Source: DATBSL01 sp963729875
GTDB lineage: Bacteria; Acidobacteriota; Vicinamibacteria; Fen-336
Direction: 5' to 3'
Assembly: GCA_963729875.1 (NCBI GenBank)
Contig: CAVSPR010000006.1
Span: 372,001-436,000 of the forward strand
Length of the DNA stretch: 64,000 nt
Position 1 is the first letter of the stretch. Each line of letters starts with the position of its first letter. The notes beneath the pieces were generated by a model. That model searched no databases, was not told the DNA's origin, and saw only the letters and a list, made by a program, of their open reading frames with translations. Of this stretch, positions 61,644 to 64,000 are shown piece after piece. The translations under genes and the position numbers were made by a program.

Positions 61644-62941
61644 ATGACGACGACGAGGATCGCGGATTTCAAGGACCACGCGGGGGAGACGGTCACCGTC
61701 CACGGGTGGATCCACAACAAGCGCTCGAGCGGCAAGCTCCAGTTCCTGATCGTGCGGGACGGGTCGGGCTTCGCTCAGGCGGTGGTTTCGAAGAAGGCGG
61801 TGGCCCCCGAGGCCTGGGACGCGCTGGAGAAGGCGGGCCAGGAGTCCTCGGTCGAGATCGAGGGCGCCGTGCGGGCGGACTCCCGCGCGCCGGGCGGCTA
61901 CGAGCTCGACGTCTCCGCGGCCACCGTGCTGCAGAGCGTCCACGACTTCCCGATCGCCCCGAAGGAGCACGGGACGGCGTTCCTGATGGAGAACCGCCAC
62001 CTGTGGCTGCGCTCGGCGCGCCAGCACGCGGTCGCGCGCGTGCGCCACACGGTGGTGAAGGCCGTCCGGGACTACCTCGACGACCAGGGCTACCTGCTCG
62101 TGGACACGCCGATCTTCACCCCGGCCGCCTGCGAGGGGACGACGACGCTGTTCGGCGTGCCGTACTTCGACGAGGGCACCGCGTACCTGACCCAGAGCGG
62201 CCAGCTCTACAACGAAGCGACCGCCGCCGCGCACGGAAAGGTGTACTGCTTCGGCCCCACGTTCCGGGCGGAGAAGTCGAAGACGCGGCGGCACCTCACC
62301 GAGTTCTGGATGGTCGAGCCGGAGATCGCCTTCGCCCACCTCGACGACGCGGTCGCGCTCGCGGAGGGGCTCGTCTGCTACGTCGTCGCCCAGGCCCTCG
62401 AGAAGCGGGGAGAGGAACTGAAGGTCCTCGAGCGCGACTCGACGAAGCTCGAGAACGTGAAGGCCCCCTTCCCGCGCCTGCACTACAAGGACGCGATGGC
62501 GCTCCTGCACCGCAAGGGCTCCGAGACGCCCACGGGCAGCGACTTCGGCGGGACCGACGAGACGATCATCGCGGGGGAGTACGACCGCCCGGTGGTCGTG
62601 CACCGCTTCCCCTCCGCGATCAAGGCCTTCTACATGGCCCCGGACCCGGAGGCGCCCGAGTACAGCCTCTCCGCCGACATCCTCGCCCCGGAGGGGTACG
62701 GCGAGATCGTGGGAGGGGGCGAGCGCCTCGCCGACTACGACCTGCTGGTCCGGCGCATCCGGGAGCACGAGCTGCCGGAGGAGGCCTTCCGTTGGTACCT
62801 CGACCTGCGCCGGTTCGGGACGTTCCCCCACGCCGGCTTCGGCATGGGGATCGAGCGCGTCGTGACGTGGATCTGCGGCATCGACCACCTGCGCGAGACG
62901 ATCGCCTTCCCGCGCATGCTGTACCGCATCTATCCGATTGA
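61644..62941 (+). CDS. asnS: Asparaginyl-tRNA synthetase
   Basis: About 432 residues. N-terminal OB-fold anticodon-binding domain (about 5-110), then the class II catalytic core: motif 2 FRAEKSKTRRHLTEFWMVE, and motif 3 GFGMGIERVVTWICG. FWMVEPE and the SGQLYNEATAAA flank identify AsnRS rather than AspRS. The frame as sequenced runs on past RMLYRIYP to 63044 through the next gene; a missing T in ATTGA at 62937-62941 would give the natural stop, so the end at 62941 is used. Confidence 0.93.
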
Positions 62942-62944
62942 ACC

Positions 62945-64000
62945 ATGCTCGCCGTCTACGTGTCCGGGCACGGGTTCGGGCACGCGACGCGGACGGGAGA
63001 GGTGCTGCGGGAGCTGCGAGCGCGGGCGCCGGGGCTCCCGGTGACGATCTCGACGTCGGCTCCTGCCTCCCTGTTCGAGAGCGTGGTGCCGGCGCCGACG
63101 GTCCGCGCGGTCGCGTGCGACGTCGGCCTCGCGCAGCGGGACGCGCTGGTCATCGACGAGGCGGGGACGGTGGCGGCCTGGCGGGCCTTCAGGGCGGGCT
63201 GGGAGCAGCTCGTCGACGACGAGGCGGCGTGGCTGCGCGCGTCCGGGGCGCGCCTGGTGCTCGGCGACATCCCGCCGCTGGCCTTCGCCGCCGCCGGCGC
63301 GGCCGGCCTGACGTCGGTGGCCCTCGGCAACTTCTCCTGGGACTGGATCTACGCCCACCTCGCGCGGCGCCAGGCCGCCCTGGCCGAGGCGGCGGCTGGG
63401 TGCCGCGAGGCGTACGCCCGGGCCACCGTGCTCCTGCGCCTGCCCTTCGCGGGCGACATGTCGGCCTTCCCGCGGATCGAGGACGTGCCCCTCGTGGCCC
63501 GGCGGCCGGGAGTGGCGAAGGGCGAGGCCCGGCGGCGGCTTGGACTGGACGGGCGGCCCGCGGTGCTCCTGTCCTTCGGGGGCTTGGGGATGCCGGGGCT
63601 GCAGCCGTCCGCCTTCGGCGCTCTGGGCGGCTTCCAGTTCCTTCTCACCGGCCGGGCGGGCGAGGGGCCGGCCCCGGCGAACGTGCGACGCGTGGACGAC
63701 TCCGTGCTCGGGGGGGCCGGGCTGTCCTACCCGGACGTCGTGGGGGCCGCGGATGTCGTCGTGACGAAGCCCGGATACGGTATCGTCACCGACTGCATCG
63801 GGGCCGGGACCCGCCTCGTCTACACGGATCGGGGCGACTTTCCGGAGTACCCGGTGATGGTCGAGGAGATGAAGCGGTACCTTCCGGCCGTCTTCGCTTC
63901 GAACGACGAGGTCCGCGAGGGCCGCCTCGGCCCCGCGCTCGAGGCGGTTCTCGTCGCGCCGCTTCCGCCGCCCCCCCGCACCGACGGGGCCGCGGTGGCC
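62945..64000 (+). CDS. Predicted glycosyltransferase, L-arabinokinase N-terminal type (partial, runs off the right edge)
   Basis: 352 codons in the window, no stop. YVSGHGFGHATRTGEVLREL is the opening seen in the glycosyltransferase-like half of plant L-arabinokinase and in bacterial COG1819-type proteins. The nucleotide-binding end shows LLSFGGLGMPGLQP and VVTKPGYGIVTDCIGAGTRL, then DRGDFPEYPVM. It starts 3 bases after asnS. The sugar donor and acceptor are unknown. Bacterial homologues are often near GHMP kinases, which would lie beyond the edge. Confidence 0.8.
   Translation, partial: MLAVYVSGHGFGHATRTGEVLRELRARAPGLPVTISTSAPASLFESVVPAPTVRAVACDVGLAQRDALVIDEAGTVAAWRAFRAGWEQLVDDEAAWLRASGARLVLGDIPPLAFAAAGAAGLTSVALGNFSWDWIYAHLARRQAALAEAAAGCREAYARATVLLRLPFAGDMSAFPRIEDVPLVARRPGVAKGEARRRLGLDGRPAVLLSFGGLGMPGLQPSAFGALGGFQFLLTGRAGEGPAPANVRRVDDSVLGGAGLSYPDVVGAADVVVTKPGYGIVTDCIGAGTRLVYTDRGDFPEYPVMVEEMKRYLPAVFASNDEVREGRLGPALEAVLVAPLPPPPRTDGAAVA

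Noticed and set aside
61644..63044. AsnS with a novel 34-residue C-terminal extension
   Set aside because: The extension is the next gene's start read out of frame; one missing base at the stop explains it.

Overview
This is a 64 kb window of very GC-rich (by eye near 70 % G+C) bacterial chromosome. It is almost fully coding, with short spacers and many ATGA, GTGA or TAGTG overlaps. It carries ordinary housekeeping genes (tig-clpP-clpX-lon-engB, pheA, folE, asnS, rph, rdgB, ssrA, five tRNA genes) mixed with lineage-flavoured ones: a DUF5916 outer-membrane protein, an egtD-egtB pair, an arsenosugar-type radical SAM gene, an L-arabinokinase-type glycosyltransferase and an SGNH-HEAT fusion. Lipopolysaccharide-type outer-membrane proteins and a secreted transglycosylase indicate a diderm cell. 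The mixture resembles Acidobacteriota or a neighbouring deep phylum, but no ribosomal RNA or other decisive marker is present, so the placement is inference.

Layout. 0-6.4 kb (minus): proteostasis operon tig-clpP-clpX-lon-engB, with engB cut by the left edge. 6.4-12.3 kb: tRNA-Leu, pheA, a ClpP-fold serine peptidase, an SRAP DNA-crosslink protein, folE plus a BLUF blue-light sensor, and the arsS-like radical SAM gene with its peroxidase-like partner. 12.3-15.5 kb: two divergent outer-membrane beta-barrel genes and tRNA-Lys. 15.5-26.6 kb: a Mut7-C protein, SGNH-HEAT fusion, thioesterase, adenosine deaminase, a HlyD/FtsX-type efflux set without an ATPase, phosphofructokinase, a membrane M50-like protein and a secreted nuclease. 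26.6-32.8 kb: PilZ, the fadI-fadJ beta-oxidation pair, a DHH phosphoesterase and an RNase D. 33.2-33.5 kb: tRNA-His, -Arg and -Pro. 33.6-41.5 kb: a phytase-like esterase, rdgB facing rph-slt-GAF, an endonuclease III-family glycosylase, a 12-bp minisatellite and an unknown secreted protein. 41.6-49.1 kb: tmRNA, then ergothioneine biosynthesis (egtD-egtB), an unknown gene, a Rieske-flavodoxin fusion, an Opu/EgtU-like ABC importer and an FMN split-barrel protein. 49.1-53.2 kb: a PAS-GGDEF-EAL protein and a complete IS1634-family element with inverted repeats and a 6-bp target duplication. 53.2-64 kb: a rubrerythrin-like gene, a membrane protein and an ACT protein on minus, then a long plus-strand run (amidase, GerMN, TPR, peptidyl-prolyl isomerase, CYTH, nucleotidyltransferase, AmgK-like kinase, asnS, glycosyltransferase cut by the right edge).

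The most interesting biology is at 42-48.5 kb. Ergothioneine synthesis genes lie 2-4 kb from an ABC importer whose permease and solute-binding domain are fused, the architecture of the ergothioneine importer EgtU. This suggests a combined make-and-import locus, with an unusual Rieske-flavodoxin protein beside it.

Quality caution: at least sixteen single-base frameshifts are visible, many at short G or C runs, and nine of them fall in lon, clpX, clpP and tig. Because these are core genes whose other frames continue perfectly, I treat them as consensus errors. Coordinates given for those genes span the repaired gene.
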